Shown here: positions 12,649 through 27,600 of the stretch, in pieces
Position numbering within the stretch: the first letter of the stretch is position 1
Layout of the letters: each line of letters begins with the position of its first letter
Source of the DNA: Bolinopsis microptera
Taxonomy: Eukaryota > Ctenophora > Tentaculata > Lobata > Bolinopsidae
Assembly (NCBI RefSeq): GCF_026151205.1
Contig: NC_087080.1
Coordinates: 6,055,096 to 6,119,095 of the forward strand
Reading direction: 5' to 3'
Length of the DNA stretch: 64,000 bases
Notes under the pieces: generated by a model
Seen by the model: the letters and a program-made list of their open reading frames with translations, nothing else
Databases searched by the model: none
Told to the model about the DNA's origin: nothing
Translations under genes and position numbers: made by a program

Positions 12649-15600
12649 CTGGGAGGGTGAGATTAAGAGGGCCGGTTTTTAGAGGGAACTGAGGGGTTTT
12701 AGAGGGAATTGAGGGGGTTTAAGAGGGAACTGAGGGCGTTTAGAGGGAACTGAGGGGGTTTAGAGGGAACTGAGGGGTTTAGAGGGAACTGAGGGGGTTT
12801 AGAGGGAACTGAGGGGTTTAAGAGGGGACTGAGGGGGTTTAGAGGGAACTGAGGGGTTTAGATGGAACTGAGGGGTTTAAGAGGGAACTGAGGGGGTTTA
12901 GAGGGAACTGAGAGGTTTAAGAGGGAACTGAGGGGTTTTAGAGGGAACTGAGGGGGTTTAGAGGGAACTGAGGGGTTTAAGAGGGGACTGAGGGGGTTTA
13001 GAGGGAACTGAGGGGTTTAGATGGAACTGAGGGGTTTAAGAGGGAACTGAGGGGTTTAAGAGGGAACTGAGGGGTTTAAGAGGGAACTGAGGGGTTTAAG
13101 AGGGGACTGAGGGGTTTTAGAGGCATTAAGTTATTAGCTGGGTTTAAAGTTTTTTAATTCGACCGGTTAATCTGGTGATACTGTGAAGCAATCCAAAAAA
13201 CCAATGTCAAAATAGCGTTGATTTACAAACTGATTGATTTACAATCTGTAATAAGCTGTTGGGTGATAACGGACAACTTTGGCACTCATGACAAGAGCCC
13301 ACTAACCTGAGCAGCCGGCAGTCTGTCAGCTGCATTGTACACCAGGAACTGTGATATGAGGTCAACTGCTTCAGAGCTCGCTTCTGGCACCACCTCCACC
13401 AAAGGGATCGGGACACAGTGTTCAAATGTGATCTTGTTGTAGTCCGGTAGTGACGTCATGACTGGCCAAATCTGGAGGGGATCCAAGTGTTAAATCATAT
13501 CTGGAGGGGATCCAAGTGTTAAATCATATCTGGAGGGGATCCAAGTGTTAAATCATATCTGAAGGGGATCCAAGTGTTAAATCACATCTGGAGGGGATCC
13601 AAGTGTTAAATCATATCTGGAGGGGATACAAGTGTTAAATCATATCTGGAGGGGATCCAAGTGTTAAATCATATCTGGAGGGGATCCAAGTGTTATAATC
13701 ATATCTGGAGGCTAGGGGATCCAAGTGTTAAATCATATCTGGAGGGGATCCAAGACCCAAGTGTTCAATCATATCTGGAGAGGATCCAAGTGTTAAATCA
13801 TATCTGGAGGGGATCCAAGTGTTAAATCATATCTGGAGGGGATCCAAGTGTTAAATCATATCTGGAGGGGATCCAGGTGTTAAATCATATCTGGAGGGGA
13901 TCCAAGACCCAAGTGTTAAATCATATCTGGAGAGGATCCAAGTGTTAAATCATATCTGGAGGGGATCCAAGTGTTAAATCATATCTGGAGGGGATCCAGG
14001 TGTTAAATCATATCTGATCTGAACGAGTAGAGCTATGTTATGATCAGTATAACCTACAGAAGCAACATATAGATTTTAGGTGTTTAGTTAAGCCACAGTG
14101 TCCCTGTGTCCCGTGATGAGGTGAACTGCAGTTCTGTAATTTTGACTGTTGTTGCTGAGTGTAGTGTTAAGATTTTTGATGATGTTGACGTGTTTGCAGG
14201 TGATCGTTTCACTTGCGATATTGGTGTTTATATATATTCAGTTTGATCAGCTCCAGGAGTTGTGACGGTGAAGTGCCGTCCCAGCATCATGGTTGGTGTT
14301 GTTATGTCTCACATTGCTCTAGTGGTATATTGAGATCTGCCATGAATTTTTAATTGATAGTGGTGTGATTTTTGATAGTTCCTTTTCTATGTGGGCGATA
14401 GTTTCAAGGGTGAGGCTACCATAAGCTTGCAGCCTGGCCGCACCCTTTGCTGCTTCGCCTTTCAGGAGAAGTATGATGTCTGTCGTGTCAGTGAGGTGAT
14501 TCAATGCGATAAAGGGTGTGCTTGGCATCGCACCAGACATCATTATGAGCGCCAGTGCCTGGGAGTGGGTGCTGCGACGTATCTTTCATCTATTCCTCTC
14601 CACAAAAAGTATATATATTATATATATGTGAGCAATGAAAGTGATTTGTGGCCGCCCCTGTCAGTTAAATAGGCCGAAGCCATACCTCAAAACATGTTTC
14701 GTTCAATTTCAACCAATAGTATTATTGCATAACACAGAAATAGTATTCTACCAGTATAATGTTTCTCTAAGTTTATGACTCTATATCTCTATATGATCTA
14801 AAGCTCACAAGACAGTATTTCAAGATTGATTGGGCGCAACTGCGTATCTGATCAAGCAGTTTTTTAATTGGTTTTGATTCATCATCTTCCCATGGTAGCT
14901 TAAAGTTGACCTAGATTGGGCGCAACTGTCCGGCAGCCGAAAATTTACTAAAATTTGAAATTTTGTAAAAATTGTTGTACAATCAAAACTTCTTATAGTT
15001 ATTAGTATTCAAATAGTTCTTTTATTCAAATTTCTGATTGTTTCTGAATAGACTCAGTGAAGACAGATTCTAATTCAATTTAAGGGGGCAAACACCAAAT
15101 CTGTCCAGACCAAATGACCTCATAGGCAGTTCAGTGACCTTCTAGCGCACCGTTTCCACATCAAAAAAAATCATTTTGAGAATACCCATTTTTGTAATCG
15201 ACCATTTCCTGGTTAAGAGTGCAATTTTCGGAAATATAATTTTTTGGTTGAGACGCTATAATTTAGCTAATTATTGAGATAGCGAGCTAAAATTTTTCAA
15301 AAAATATGTTTTTGTACTGTTCTACATGGTTGTAAAATTTCATTACCGTATCTCAAAAGGCTGATGTGTTATAACCATTTAAAGTCAAAAAAGCTGAAAT
15401 CGTCCTTTCAGGCTCATTTTGATCATAAGTCAGTCAGGGAACAAGGTCGTTTTTTATGCTTGACATGAAATTGTTCTCTGAACTCTGGCGCAGTTTTTGA
15501 TGACCTCAAAAATGTGTTTACTCATTTGTAGTCAGATCTATTGGACCTCAAAGTTACAAGAAAAAAGTTATGATATTTTTATTTTTGTCAAAAAAATTAT

Positions 15601-18600
15601 TCTGAAACCACAGAAACGAAGCTTGGACTCCAATTTTAGGTGAAAATGGTCCGCTTCAATGTGCTCTAAGACCCTGTATTGGTTAGGAAATCATTCTGGC
15701 GAACAAAAATCGTGCATTTTTTCCCCTGGGTGATTGTAAGATATTTGGTGTGTTTGCCTCAAACGTCCAAAGTTACTCGATTTGGGGCTAATATATTATG
15801 CTGGAGTTGTTAACAGATAAGACATGCTTTTAAATTTCTGGACATCAATTTGTAGTCGACATCGAGAGAGAAACTAAGCTTTGTGCTTTGATTATAAATT
15901 ATTAAAAATATCAGAACTATAATTGAAATTAAAACTGTACATCATTTTACAGTTACAGCTAATTGCTTGAAGTCATATAATGGCTACGTTTATTTAAGCA
16001 AATTTTTATGGACGCTTGACGAACCCCCAGAGCTAAAAACATTTTGGTCACTTCCTCGTCAGTCATACTGAGATACTTTTCACATGACAATTGTTCTGTC
16101 ATTTTTAATGCGACAGTATCAGTAATGAGACCCGCTTTTAGCATGGGATTTGTACAACGCTGAATAACGCTCTCTAAAGAGCGGCAGCTAGAGCTCATAA
16201 TTTCTAAAGTCACTTTCAAAGTGCTCATTGTCTTTGCCAAAGCCTTGCAATCATGAAGAGCATCATGGAGCTGGCTGGTTTCTTCTACCGAACCCCCACA
16301 GGCCACAAAGTTTTTCTCCAAGGTACCGTTCAGTTTTAGCATTCTTAGTATGTCAACTGTGAACAACTTCCGCCGCACTATGATGAAAAGTTCTGGGTGG
16401 CAACAAGTCGTTGCAGAGGAAGAGCTTCTCTGATGTAGAAACAAATCCTCCCACGGCATCTACAGAGGAAAGATATCTTGCTAGAGTGGCTTGAGGATTT
16501 TCCACAGTAGTCAAATGACAGTTGATGTAGCACTTGGTGCACTCTATTTCTAGTGAACCCCACAAGTTGTTGACACTGAATGATCTGACATTTTTAATCT
16601 CTAACCAATCTCCACACTTGTGGCATTTGAAACTGTCAAAAAAGCTTTTATCTAGGAAACATGTGTTATTCTCCAAAGTCATAGTTTCTGCTTCATTATT
16701 AAATTCACTTGCAGCAACTTCAACAGCAGGCTCTATGCCAGGTTGTTGTTGACGTGTTTTACAGGGCGTTCGGAGATGCCCGTATTTGAAGCTAATGTCT
16801 GAATAGAAGTCGCTGGAAAATGAGTTTAATGTGCACTGTTTGCTCATTTTTGTGCCGTCTAATTTGCAACACCATAAGTCATATTCCAATGAGAGACCCT
16901 CCAGGACTGACAACGGGAGAGAGATTTCTAACTTACTGAACAGTTCCGAGAAATTGTCAATCGTAAATTTAACCAGATGTGCAAAATTACGGATTGTGTC
17001 ACATTTTGTGCATGCCCTTGGCCTCAGACGATGCTTCTCTTTGAACGTAAATTGCGCTTCTAGATCGCTCAATAGGGCTCTGATTTCCTTCATGACAATG
17101 TCGGTGCTATTTTCACATTAGATTCCTGATGTAGTAAAGATATAATATATTTCAATAATGAAATGTATGGTTTTTAATTTTAATTCTACAAGGTAAATCT
17201 ACCACAGATGTATTACTAAAACTAATAGGTTTCCATTATTATTCCAGTATCAGTTTTGTTACATTTTTCTTCAAATTTCTTTATATAGGCAAAATTCCTA
17301 CAAGACTGCACAAATTGATAATTTGGGCAGCGCTCCCGCAGGGGGAGATCACCCCCTACTTCCATGCTGGGTCCCCAGTCCAGTTTACGGGTCATCCTTT
17401 TTATGACCTAGACATGCAAAAACCACCATGTCTTGGTTGAGGTCTGGATGGAAATAACGGTATAAACTCACGCATTCCTGAACCCTCTATCTATACCGGA
17501 AACTGTTTGTTTACTCAGTTACACTACCAGCCTTGCTAATACTAGAATTGAAAGTGTGGAGGTACACTTCAATTACACGTTAATGAGTTAACTTATGTAA
17601 TTGTTAGTTAATATGTTCATGTATCTATAAATATGTCCAAACAAAACAAACAAAACTGTTGAACGCTATGCTTAGGTTGTAAATATGTAGAAGTGATCGT
17701 ATCATGTTTAACTATTATTGTTTGTAAAACAATTTAACATTGGTTTTTATACTTTAAGTTATAACATCTCTTTTCAACAAGTATTTGTTGCCAAATCATG
17801 TTTCAAAGCCTTCTGTTTACTGTTACCAACTCCGGCATAATATATTAGCCCCAAATCGAGTAACTTTGGACGTTTGAGGCAAACACACCAAATATCTTAC
17901 AATCACCCAGGGGAAAAAATGCACGATTTTTGTTCGCCAGAATGATTTCCTAACCAATACAGGGTCTTAGAGCACATTGAAGCGGACCATTTTCACCTAA
18001 AATTGGAGTCCAAGCTTCGTTTCTGTGGTTTCAGAATAATTTTTTTGGCAAAAATAAAAATATCATAACTTTTTTCTTGTAACTTTGAGGTCCAATAGAT
18101 CTGACTACAAATGAGTAAACACATTTTTGAGGTCATCAAAAACTGCGCCAGAGTTCAGAGAACAATTTCATGTCAAGCATAAAAAACGACCTTGTTCCCT
18201 GACTGACTTATGATCAAAATGAGCCTGAAAGGACGATTTCAGCTTTTTTGACTTTAAATGGTTATAACACATCAGCCTTTTGAGATACGGTAATGAAATT
18301 TTACACCCATGTAGAACAGTACAAAAACATATTTTTTGAAAAATTTTAGCTCGCTATCTCAATAATTAGCTAAATTATAGCGTCTCAACCAAAAAATTAT
18401 ATTTCCGAAAATTGCACTCTTAACCAGGAAATGGTCGATTACAAAAATGGGTATTCTCAAAATGATTTTTTTTGATGTGGAAACGGTGCGCTAGAAGGTC
18501 ACTGAACTGCCTATGAGGTCATTTGGTCTGGACGGCACAAACCACTGTTTTGGTGTATGCCCCCTTAAATAACGATCAATATTCACATTACAAATTTGAC

Positions 18601-21600
18601 GACGAAATTTATTTCAAACAAAATATACAACTGTAAAATAGTAATCTACTGTAAAATAGTTTGTAACGAAATCAGAGCAAATATGAACATAAAACGGACA
18701 AAACTTATCAAATACGGCTCATCTGAAAATTAACGAATAGCGTGACGTGTACAGGAGATAAAAGATTAAAAGAGATAAAAGAAATTAATGGACAGCAGAG
18801 GAGTGAAATTTAAACGAAAATATTACTATTTACACGTCACTCAACTGAAAACTGTGTTAGATTGTTCAACTCTGTTTTATCGTTGAGTGTTGGTTTCTTT
18901 TCAACTAAAAATCGGGCTTCTTTAATCTTTCTGTTGATGAGTGATGTTCCTCTATCTACGATTTCAAGTTTTAGCTTTGGGGGGCCTTTGTGCTGAGGGT
19001 GACTTTCCCTGTAGTGCTTTGCTAGTGGCTTATCTTCGTAAGATTTTGCTGTTGGACTATCAAATCATGAGACTCAAAAACACTACACGAATCCACCAGA
19101 GTATTCAGATACTAAAATCAACTCGATACTTAAAATCTCTCAAGTTCTTCTCATTCAGAAAATCGGGGGAAAAGGCTTTGCGGCCAGAATTTTCAACATG
19201 ATTGGCAACTGTAACATGTCACAAGGAGAGGCCAGCCGCAATAACTTAACTTGTTGAGACTTTCACAAAGAGTCATGGTGCTAAAGGATCCTCATAAAAA
19301 GAAACGGCATTTTTTTCTGTATTGTCTCTTTATTAAGGCCATATACACTGCTGACCGTGCTACAGCCTGAGAAACTGTGAATAAACAGTAGTATACCTTT
19401 TATGACTATGTTGGCATCAACGGACTATGTTGGCATCAACGGTATTTACTATTTTATTTTTACTGATTGGGTGCGAGCCGTTTCTTGTATTCATTACAGT
19501 TTCATTGTGATTCTCACTAAAACGATGTACAAGGAGGCAAATTATATCAGTATCCTCTGCTTTTACCTCAACAGTTTTGTTGAAGGACAAGTTCAAAGCT
19601 TTACTACTAAGCTATCATCGTATTAGCATCATCAGTAGCTTCATGTACTTCAATAGCATGCCGTGTAAAGCTCATGCTTGTTCTTCGAGTTGCTGAACAG
19701 TTGTTTAGGGTGCAGTGTACACACTATAACACATCCAATCATTTGACATTCCTATTGAGACATAGGAATGTTGAGACATGAGAGTTCAGCTATACCATTT
19801 ATAGAACTGCTATCAGCTATAGTTTGCTAACATTAACTTCTTCTGGTACGTAGCTTTGGTCCTTTAGCCTCAGGGACGACTACATAATTAACTTGTTTAA
19901 AATTTGCAAAACATTGTTCTTCCCGATTTTTAAAAGTAATAGTCTTTCCGATGTTTTTAATGTTACGTCATGAAAAATGTTTGGTTCACGTACCCTAGTG
20001 TGACACGCATTATAGATGTGGATACTGGCGGGGAGGTGATAATTGTTTGTTTACATTAATAGTGAGCACATGTTAAGCAGGCTGAGGAGGTGATAATTGT
20101 TTGTTTACATTTTAGGTCGAGCACATGTTAAGCAGGCTGAGGAGGTGATACATATTTTGTATTATAGAAGGTTTGTAACACTTGTAACGCCTTCTTGTTA
20201 CCCCCCTTTGAGGACCCCGAATTATTTTCTGAACGAAAGCTCAAAAATAACCGAGAAATCGACCTTCTTATTAACTCATTTTGATGACTGTTTCTGACCT
20301 AAAATTGCACGAAAAATCGATTTAGCTAGGTTTCAGAACCTATAAACACTTCCTTATCCCTCAAAATTGATGTTTTATAGTTAATACGACCAACAAGCAA
20401 CATATATTTTGATCCTTCGGTTCTACTCATGACCTAGACAGTTAAGCTGAACCCGACAGATTGAGGCAATCCTCACCTTAACTGATCAAACTGGTACTAA
20501 CACAATTTTCAGATATATATGTTCTTTGCGATACGTTTATTGCAGCTTTGCAACTTGAGTGAAGACCAGAGTACGAAAACACACAGCAGGTAAGCAACTC
20601 ACTTTTGGTGACTGTTCCTCACGAACATTCTGATCCTGTAACATATGAACAGGGAGATCGTCTCCTTAACAAATCGAACAGGTACTATCACAATTTCCAG
20701 AGCACAGCATGATAACAAAGTCAAAAGAAACACAATGAAGGTAGGTTACCAACACCACAATATAACAATCATACTGACAACTGAATTAAATGTATTCTGA
20801 CGACGGGCAGCCCTGATGTGCTCCGTGGTCCTCAACGAGCGACCACTTGTAATAGAGGTGTTATGTCATGTGACACCGATCCGTCCAATCACAAACAGGA
20901 AAAGTGAGCAGATCGATATCGTGTGTTTACTTTCCTTATCTTTATTTGACCCTCTGTTCACATTGTTATCTCTACCACATCTTGACTCGGCAAGGTCCGC
21001 GTGCAATATCTGCACCGCGGTAAACACGCCATGATTACGTCATGAACTTGAAATAGTGTGATTGTTGTACACTTATATAACCGTGCCCATCGCCCACGTA
21101 CATTACAAACTGTTGGGGGGGGGGGGGGTGGGGGGCGGGGATGGGGTTTAAGATAAACAACCGATCTTGATAGTGTGTTGGTCGCTCCTCCAACTGACTG
21201 TGATGCTTATCGTCCAGTCAGGAACAGAATAATAACATAATTTTTTAGTTATAGTATGTCTCGGCTGAACTGCAGAGATAAGTACAGTTTGCTGTAATAT
21301 GTACAGTTTGCTGTAATATGTGGTCGCGATTATCAACTCAGTGGAATTCCAAATGATGAACTGTGCTTTAAGTTTACACCAACTGGAACCAAAGGAATAT
21401 ACCCATGAGTGCTCCCTAACTTAACTTGGACGGTAAGTGTTTGACAATAAAAACTAGGACACGAATTCTCTGACAAGAAATGTTAGCAGGTTTAAATAAA
21501 ATATACCTGCAATTAGCAGGTTTAAATAAAATATACCTGCAATTAGCAGGTTTAAATAAAATATACCTCCAACTGACTGTGGTGCTTATCGTCCAGTCAG

Positions 21601-24600
21601 GAACAGAATAATAACATAATTTTTTATTTATTCAAGTAGCCCTGGTCATTTAAAAAAAATCGTTGTCGACCTCCCTTAAAAAAACAGGGTTCAAATTGAC
21701 CAGTTGGGCGCACACGAATGCGATGTCGCTCAGATAAGGCAACATCTTCGCCACAACTTTGTTTCCCAAAATCTTGTACCGCTTCAGATAGCCAATAGAG
21801 CGTTCCACGTGGATGCGGGCGATGCTGACTTTCCTACTGGCTGCTACTTCTTCCGGCGTGAACTGAGTCTTGCCCCACATCCCCGCTGGGATGTTTAGTG
21901 TAACTCCTGAAATTTAATTCGCTTTTTATTCCGCTTATTCTTAACTAACCGGACGATGATTAATCACTCTACACACAACTAGACTGTTAAGTGACGTTTC
22001 AACACGTTTTCTAGCTGGCTCTGAAACCTTAACCACCCAGAATGATCCTAACCCTAACACAAACCCGATTTCTAACTTAAGCGTATGCTGAAACCTTAAC
22101 GAGAAATTAGAAACCATAGGTCATAGCACGTTATCTCGCAAGAGGAGCATCATTTGGGTGATTCGCAATCAGCATACAAAATATAAATACTACGATTTAA
22201 GTTGGTTTTAACTGTTAGTGTTATAGGGGCCCGTTCAGAAAAATCTCATATTTCGAGTGTAGCACGGTTGAAACTAACCTTCAGGCAAAATGTCATGAAT
22301 GAGGAACCCCTTGTCAGCCATCACGTTGTCACCAACAGTCACCTTCTGCAGTATGTCACTATCCACTACAATTTCCTTATCGGTTGTGCCACCAGGGTAG
22401 CAGCGGCTGACATACGTGATTACCCCACTGGGCGCAATTCCGATCAGTAACTTGGCTGTGTGCGTAGCTGGAGATGGACAGAACGATTATGCAGGGGAAA
22501 TTGTATGAGGTACGAAAGCAGAAGATCTGTAATTTACGTTGCAGGTTCAGCATTATTGAAAGGTATGATCGACTGAACTTACACTTATAATGGCTGTAAC
22601 ATCTGGCGCCCGACTCAATGTTGGACGGAGCTTCAATTGGGACCTGTGGATTGTAGGAATTTTCAATTGCTACAGCTGCAATAACAAAATGAAATTTTAA
22701 CCATCACAATTCGCACCACGCCGTAATTGTACTGCTGTAGAGAACACAAATTCACTGGTCACGTTCAAAGTGAAATGTTGTGTCAACTTATCTGTTGTGA
22801 CTGTCATAATTTTGTCTGAGCTCTAAAGTTATAGCCGCTCATTTGATTCTGGTAATGGACTCAAATCATACCTTGGTACAGTCAATCACGATCCTAGTGT
22901 TGGGATGGGAAGCGAAGCATGCGGGCATGGCTTTCTGGCACTTCGCTAGTGACGGTAGTTCGTCATGAAGTGCATTTTGCACTGTTGCCAGCATAGATGT
23001 GCGGCAAAAAGATTTGCACGAAAAAAATGGTGATTATGTATTTACCCACCGCAACTGAAAAGGTTTTTCAACCCGTGCTTAGAAGCCAAGTGACTTTTGT
23101 AACGATTGTTATCAAGGAACTGGACGGGGATCTCGCACTTTGTGCACCAAAACGGCATATTTAGATTCTAAGACTTTGAGGAAATTAGATTCACGTCGAT
23201 ACATACACAGTTAATTTTTAAGCACGGATATAGTAATCATGGTAGCATGGATACAAACAGACAAACAAAGGAGGAGGAGGAGGAGGACTGAGGGAGAGGG
23301 GGAGGAGGAGGGGGAGGAGGACTGAGGAGGACTGCGGAGGAGGAGGACTGAGGAGGAGGAGGACTGAGGTGGAGAAAAAAAAGGAGGGGGGGGAAAGGAG
23401 GAGGAGGACTGAACAGGAAAAAACGACACGAATGTGTACGGTACCAGCTAAAATATCTACCAGTTACATTCAGTACAAGTATATTTCGAATAGCAATTTT
23501 AATAGCGTACAGCAAAGTTCTAACCCATGATCCGAAATAAAATGCAGCTGGTAAACGAACTAAAGAGGGGTTCACTGAACCATTTCAAAAGCGCACCTAT
23601 TACCCGTTATCGATTTTATCAATACTTGAACTTCCGTGTTATCTCATCTAAAATAAACACCCCGCACACAAAATGAATTCCATTGACTTGAGGGCAAGTG
23701 CAACATTTTAAAGTTACACAAACTCTTATTACAATTGTGAGAAGGACTCCAATTTTACATATTTAAAACGGCAATGACTAATTACAAAGCACAAATTGAA
23801 ATTTTTAGTGTCTAACCTGGCAAAAATGAACTGCACCATGTTGAACTAGTACTTCAACTCTGTCAGGTATAACCATGCTTGTCCTCCTGTATACTGCCTC
23901 CTCCTGGAACATACAGTTCTTGTCAGTGAAGTCGTGTCCTAGATTCTGTTTCCAAACACTTACTGTCTAAAGGTCTAAGTTAAGCAAAGGAGCACTCATG
24001 GATATATGCATTATTCCTTTGCTTCCAGTTGGTGTAAACTTAAAGCACAGTTCATCATTTGGAATCTCACTCAGTTCATAATCGCGACCTCATATTGGGG
24101 GGGGGGTCCAACCCGATCCAATCCGATCATTCCGATCCCGATTTTGGCCTCATCAACCCTCATATCGGAAAAATCGGGAAAATTTAAATCTTCCCTCTGA
24201 GGTTTCTAGGCGATATAGGTAGCTATTTCTGTACTTAAATATGACAAGAAATCGATTGGTGGTGGTCCCAGAACCCCAAAATAGTTTCTTGTTCCAAACA
24301 AGAATCGTTTCGTCCGGAAAAAAAAACACACTGTCGTATCAACTCTTGTTTGACAGAAACATCCACCCCGGTCCACAATTGAAAGAGGTACGGTTGGTAA
24401 TAACAATCGTAACAAATAGCGAACGCTTTAGTAACTTTTGATTTAAATTGTCTCCACAATTTGTAACAGGCTATCTGCAGAAATGGGTAGCACAGTTATC
24501 TCTTAGATACAAAGAATAGTTTACACAATTTTTAATAACATTAAAAGGGATGAAAATCACTTTATTTATCAAAATCTTTATTTATCATGTAACAACTTTT

Positions 24601-27600
24601 CCATAGTACTGGAGAGTAAAACTATGTTAAACAAAAAAATTCTACAGCACATTTTGAGTCAGTAACAGAAACATGTCAATATGTTACAGACTCACATGCG
24701 TTTAAAAACATTTTAGTAACAATAAATTGTGTAAACTGATGAGGAGGAGGATGAGGACTGAAGAAGAGGAGGACTGAGGAGGAGGAGGAGAAGGAGGAAA
24801 ACTGAAGAGGAGGAGGACTGGGGAGGACTGACGAGGAGGAGAAGGACCGAGAAGGACTGAGGAGGAGGAGGAGGACTGACGAGGAGGAGAAGGACTGAGG
24901 AGGAGGAGGAGGATGAGGAGGACTGACGAGTAGGAAGAGGACTGGGGACTGAGGAGGACTAATGAGGAGGAGGAGGAGGAGGAGGCTGAGGAGGACTGAC
25001 GAGTAGGAAGAGGACTGGGGACTGAGGAGGACTAAGGAGGAGGATGAGGAGGATGAGGCTGAGGAGGAGGAGGACTGATGAGGAGAAGGAGGAGGAAGAC
25101 TGAGGAGGAAGACTGAGGAGGATGAGGACGAGGACTAAGGATGAGGACTAGGAGGATGATAACGAGGGCTAAGGAAGAGGACTGATTAAGATGAGAAGGA
25201 AGAGGAGAAGGAGGAGGAGGACTGCGAAGGAGGAGGATAAGGAGGAGAATGAGGAGGAGGAGGAGGAGGAGGATGACTCAGGAGGAGGATTCAGGAGGAG
25301 AAGGAGGACTCAGGAGGAGAACTCAGGAGGAGAACTGAAGAAGAGGAGGACTGATGATGAGGAGGAGAAAGAGGACTCCAAAGGAGGACTCAGGAGGAGG
25401 AAGAGGAGGAGGACTCAGGAGGAGGAAGAGGAGGAGGAGGAGGACTAATGACGAGGACGAGGACGACTAGTGGAGGACTGAGGATGAGGACTGATGAGGA
25501 GGAGAAGGAGGAGGACTTAGGATTAGGATGATGAGGAGGAGGACTGAGGAGGACTGAGGAGGAGGATGAGGAGGAGGAGACTGAGGAGGCGGAGGAGGAG
25601 GCGGAGGATGATGAGGAGGAGGACTGAGGAGGACTGAGGAGGAAGACTGACGAGGACGAGGACTAAGGACGAGGAGGAGGACGACGACGACTGAGCAGGA
25701 GGACTGATTAGGAGGAGAAGAAAGAGGAGAAGGAGGAGGAGGAGGAGGAGTCAGGAGGAGGAGGACGACTAAGAGTAGGACTCAGAGGGGACTGAGGAGG
25801 AGGGTGAGAAAGAGGATGAGGACGAGGACGATTATGAGGAGGACAGAAGATGAGGACTGATGGGGAGGAGAAAGAGGAGGAGGACTAAGGAAGAAGAGGA
25901 GGATGACTGAGGAGGAGGAGTCAGGAGGAGGAGGACGACTATGAGGAGGACTGAGGAGGAGGAGAACAAGGAGGATGAGGAGGAGAAAGGAGGAGGTGGA
26001 GGAGGAGGAGGAGGAGGAGAAGGAGAAGGAGGAGGACTGGGAGTAGGACTGAGGAGGAGGAGGGGACTGAGGAGGAGGGTGAGGAGGAGGAGGAGGACGA
26101 GGAGTCATGAAGAGGACTGAAGAGGACTCAGGAGGAGACGGACTCAGGAGGAGGAGGAAGACTTAGGAGGAGGAGGAGGACTGATGAGAAGGAGGAGGAA
26201 GACTAGGGAGGAGGAGGAGGGCATCTAAATGTTTTGTCTGTTTTTGTCTGTTTTTGTCCGCCCTACTTTTTGTCCGTTTTTAACATATAGGGTACCGAAC
26301 GGACACAAAACATGATCCCCCAGCCAAGCATGTGTTACGATACAAATGTACTTGACTATACATTTAAGGTGCAGTGTACTAGTGATATTATGGTATGTTT
26401 AAAGACGGGACCACAAAATGACAAAATATAACCCGGTACCTAGTGTTGTACTAATACATAATAACAAGTAACAGGGATAAAATTAATGAGCAGAAACAAT
26501 CGATCTCACGTCAAGAGGCCAAAGCACCTGGGTCTGGGAGTACATGACAACTTCAACTAGTAGTGAGCATACTAGCCCCTGCAGTGCAGTGGAAAAACAC
26601 ATAAAACATACTATTGGAATGTCCAATTGGTTCGTTTTCTCATAACAATATAGCATATGTAGGGGTTCTGGTTGAATTATATCACTTCTGAGAGGTTTTA
26701 GAGATCGATTCTGTAAATTTCTCAATTTTCCGATTTTTCCGATTTTTCCGATTCCGATTTTGGCCTCATCAACCCTCATATCGGACATCGGGTTGGACCC
26801 CCCCCCCCCCCCCCCCATATTAGAGTAAATGTTTTTAATAATACTAATCTCCGCAATTGAACAATGAAACCGAAACATGCTATAACTAAAGAATGTTAAT
26901 GTTCCGTTCATGACTGGACGGTTAGCATCACAGTCAGTTGGAGGAGCGACCAACACACTATCAAGATCGGTTGTTTATCTTAAACCCCATCCCCCGCCCC
27001 CACCCCCCCCCCCCCCCCCCAACAGTTTGTAATGTACGTGGGCGATGGGCACGGTTATATAAGTGTACAACAATCACACTATTTCAAGTTCATGACGTAA
27101 TCATGGCGTGTTTACCGCGGTGCAGATATTGCACGCGGACCTTGCCGAGTCAAGATGTGGTAGAGATAACAATGTGAACAGAGGGTCAAATAAAGATAAG
27201 GAAAGTAAACACACGATATCGATCTGCTCACTTTTCCTGTTTGTGATTGGACGGATCGGTGTCACATGACATAACACCTCTATTACAAGTGGTCGCTCGT
27301 TGAGGACCACGGAGCACATCAGGGCTGCCCGTCGTCAGAATACATTTAATTCAGTTGTCAGTATGATTGTTATATTGTGGTGTTGGTAACCTACCTTCAT
27401 TGTGTTTCTTTTGACTTTGTTATCATGCTGTGCTCTGGAAATTGTGATAGTACCTGTTCGATTTGTTAAGGAGACGATCTCCCTGTTCATATGTTACAGG
27501 ATCAGAATGTTCGTGAGGAACAGTCACCAAAAGTGAGTTGCTTACCTGCTGTGTGTTTTCGTACTCTGGTCTTCACTCAAGTTGCAAAGCTGCAATAAAC

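Noticed and set aside
12674-14020. CRISPR-like direct repeats
   Set aside because: Units are contiguous with no unique spacers, in a eukaryotic intron; ordinary minisatellites.
16534-17121. Plus-strand frames of 72 and 96 codons inside the TTAA element
   Set aside because: Antisense shadows of the Cys-motif transposase remnant.
24739-26220. Glu/Arg-rich (plus) and Ser/Pro-rich (minus) long frames
   Set aside because: Translations of purine satellite DNA; no start context, splice sites or non-repetitive part.
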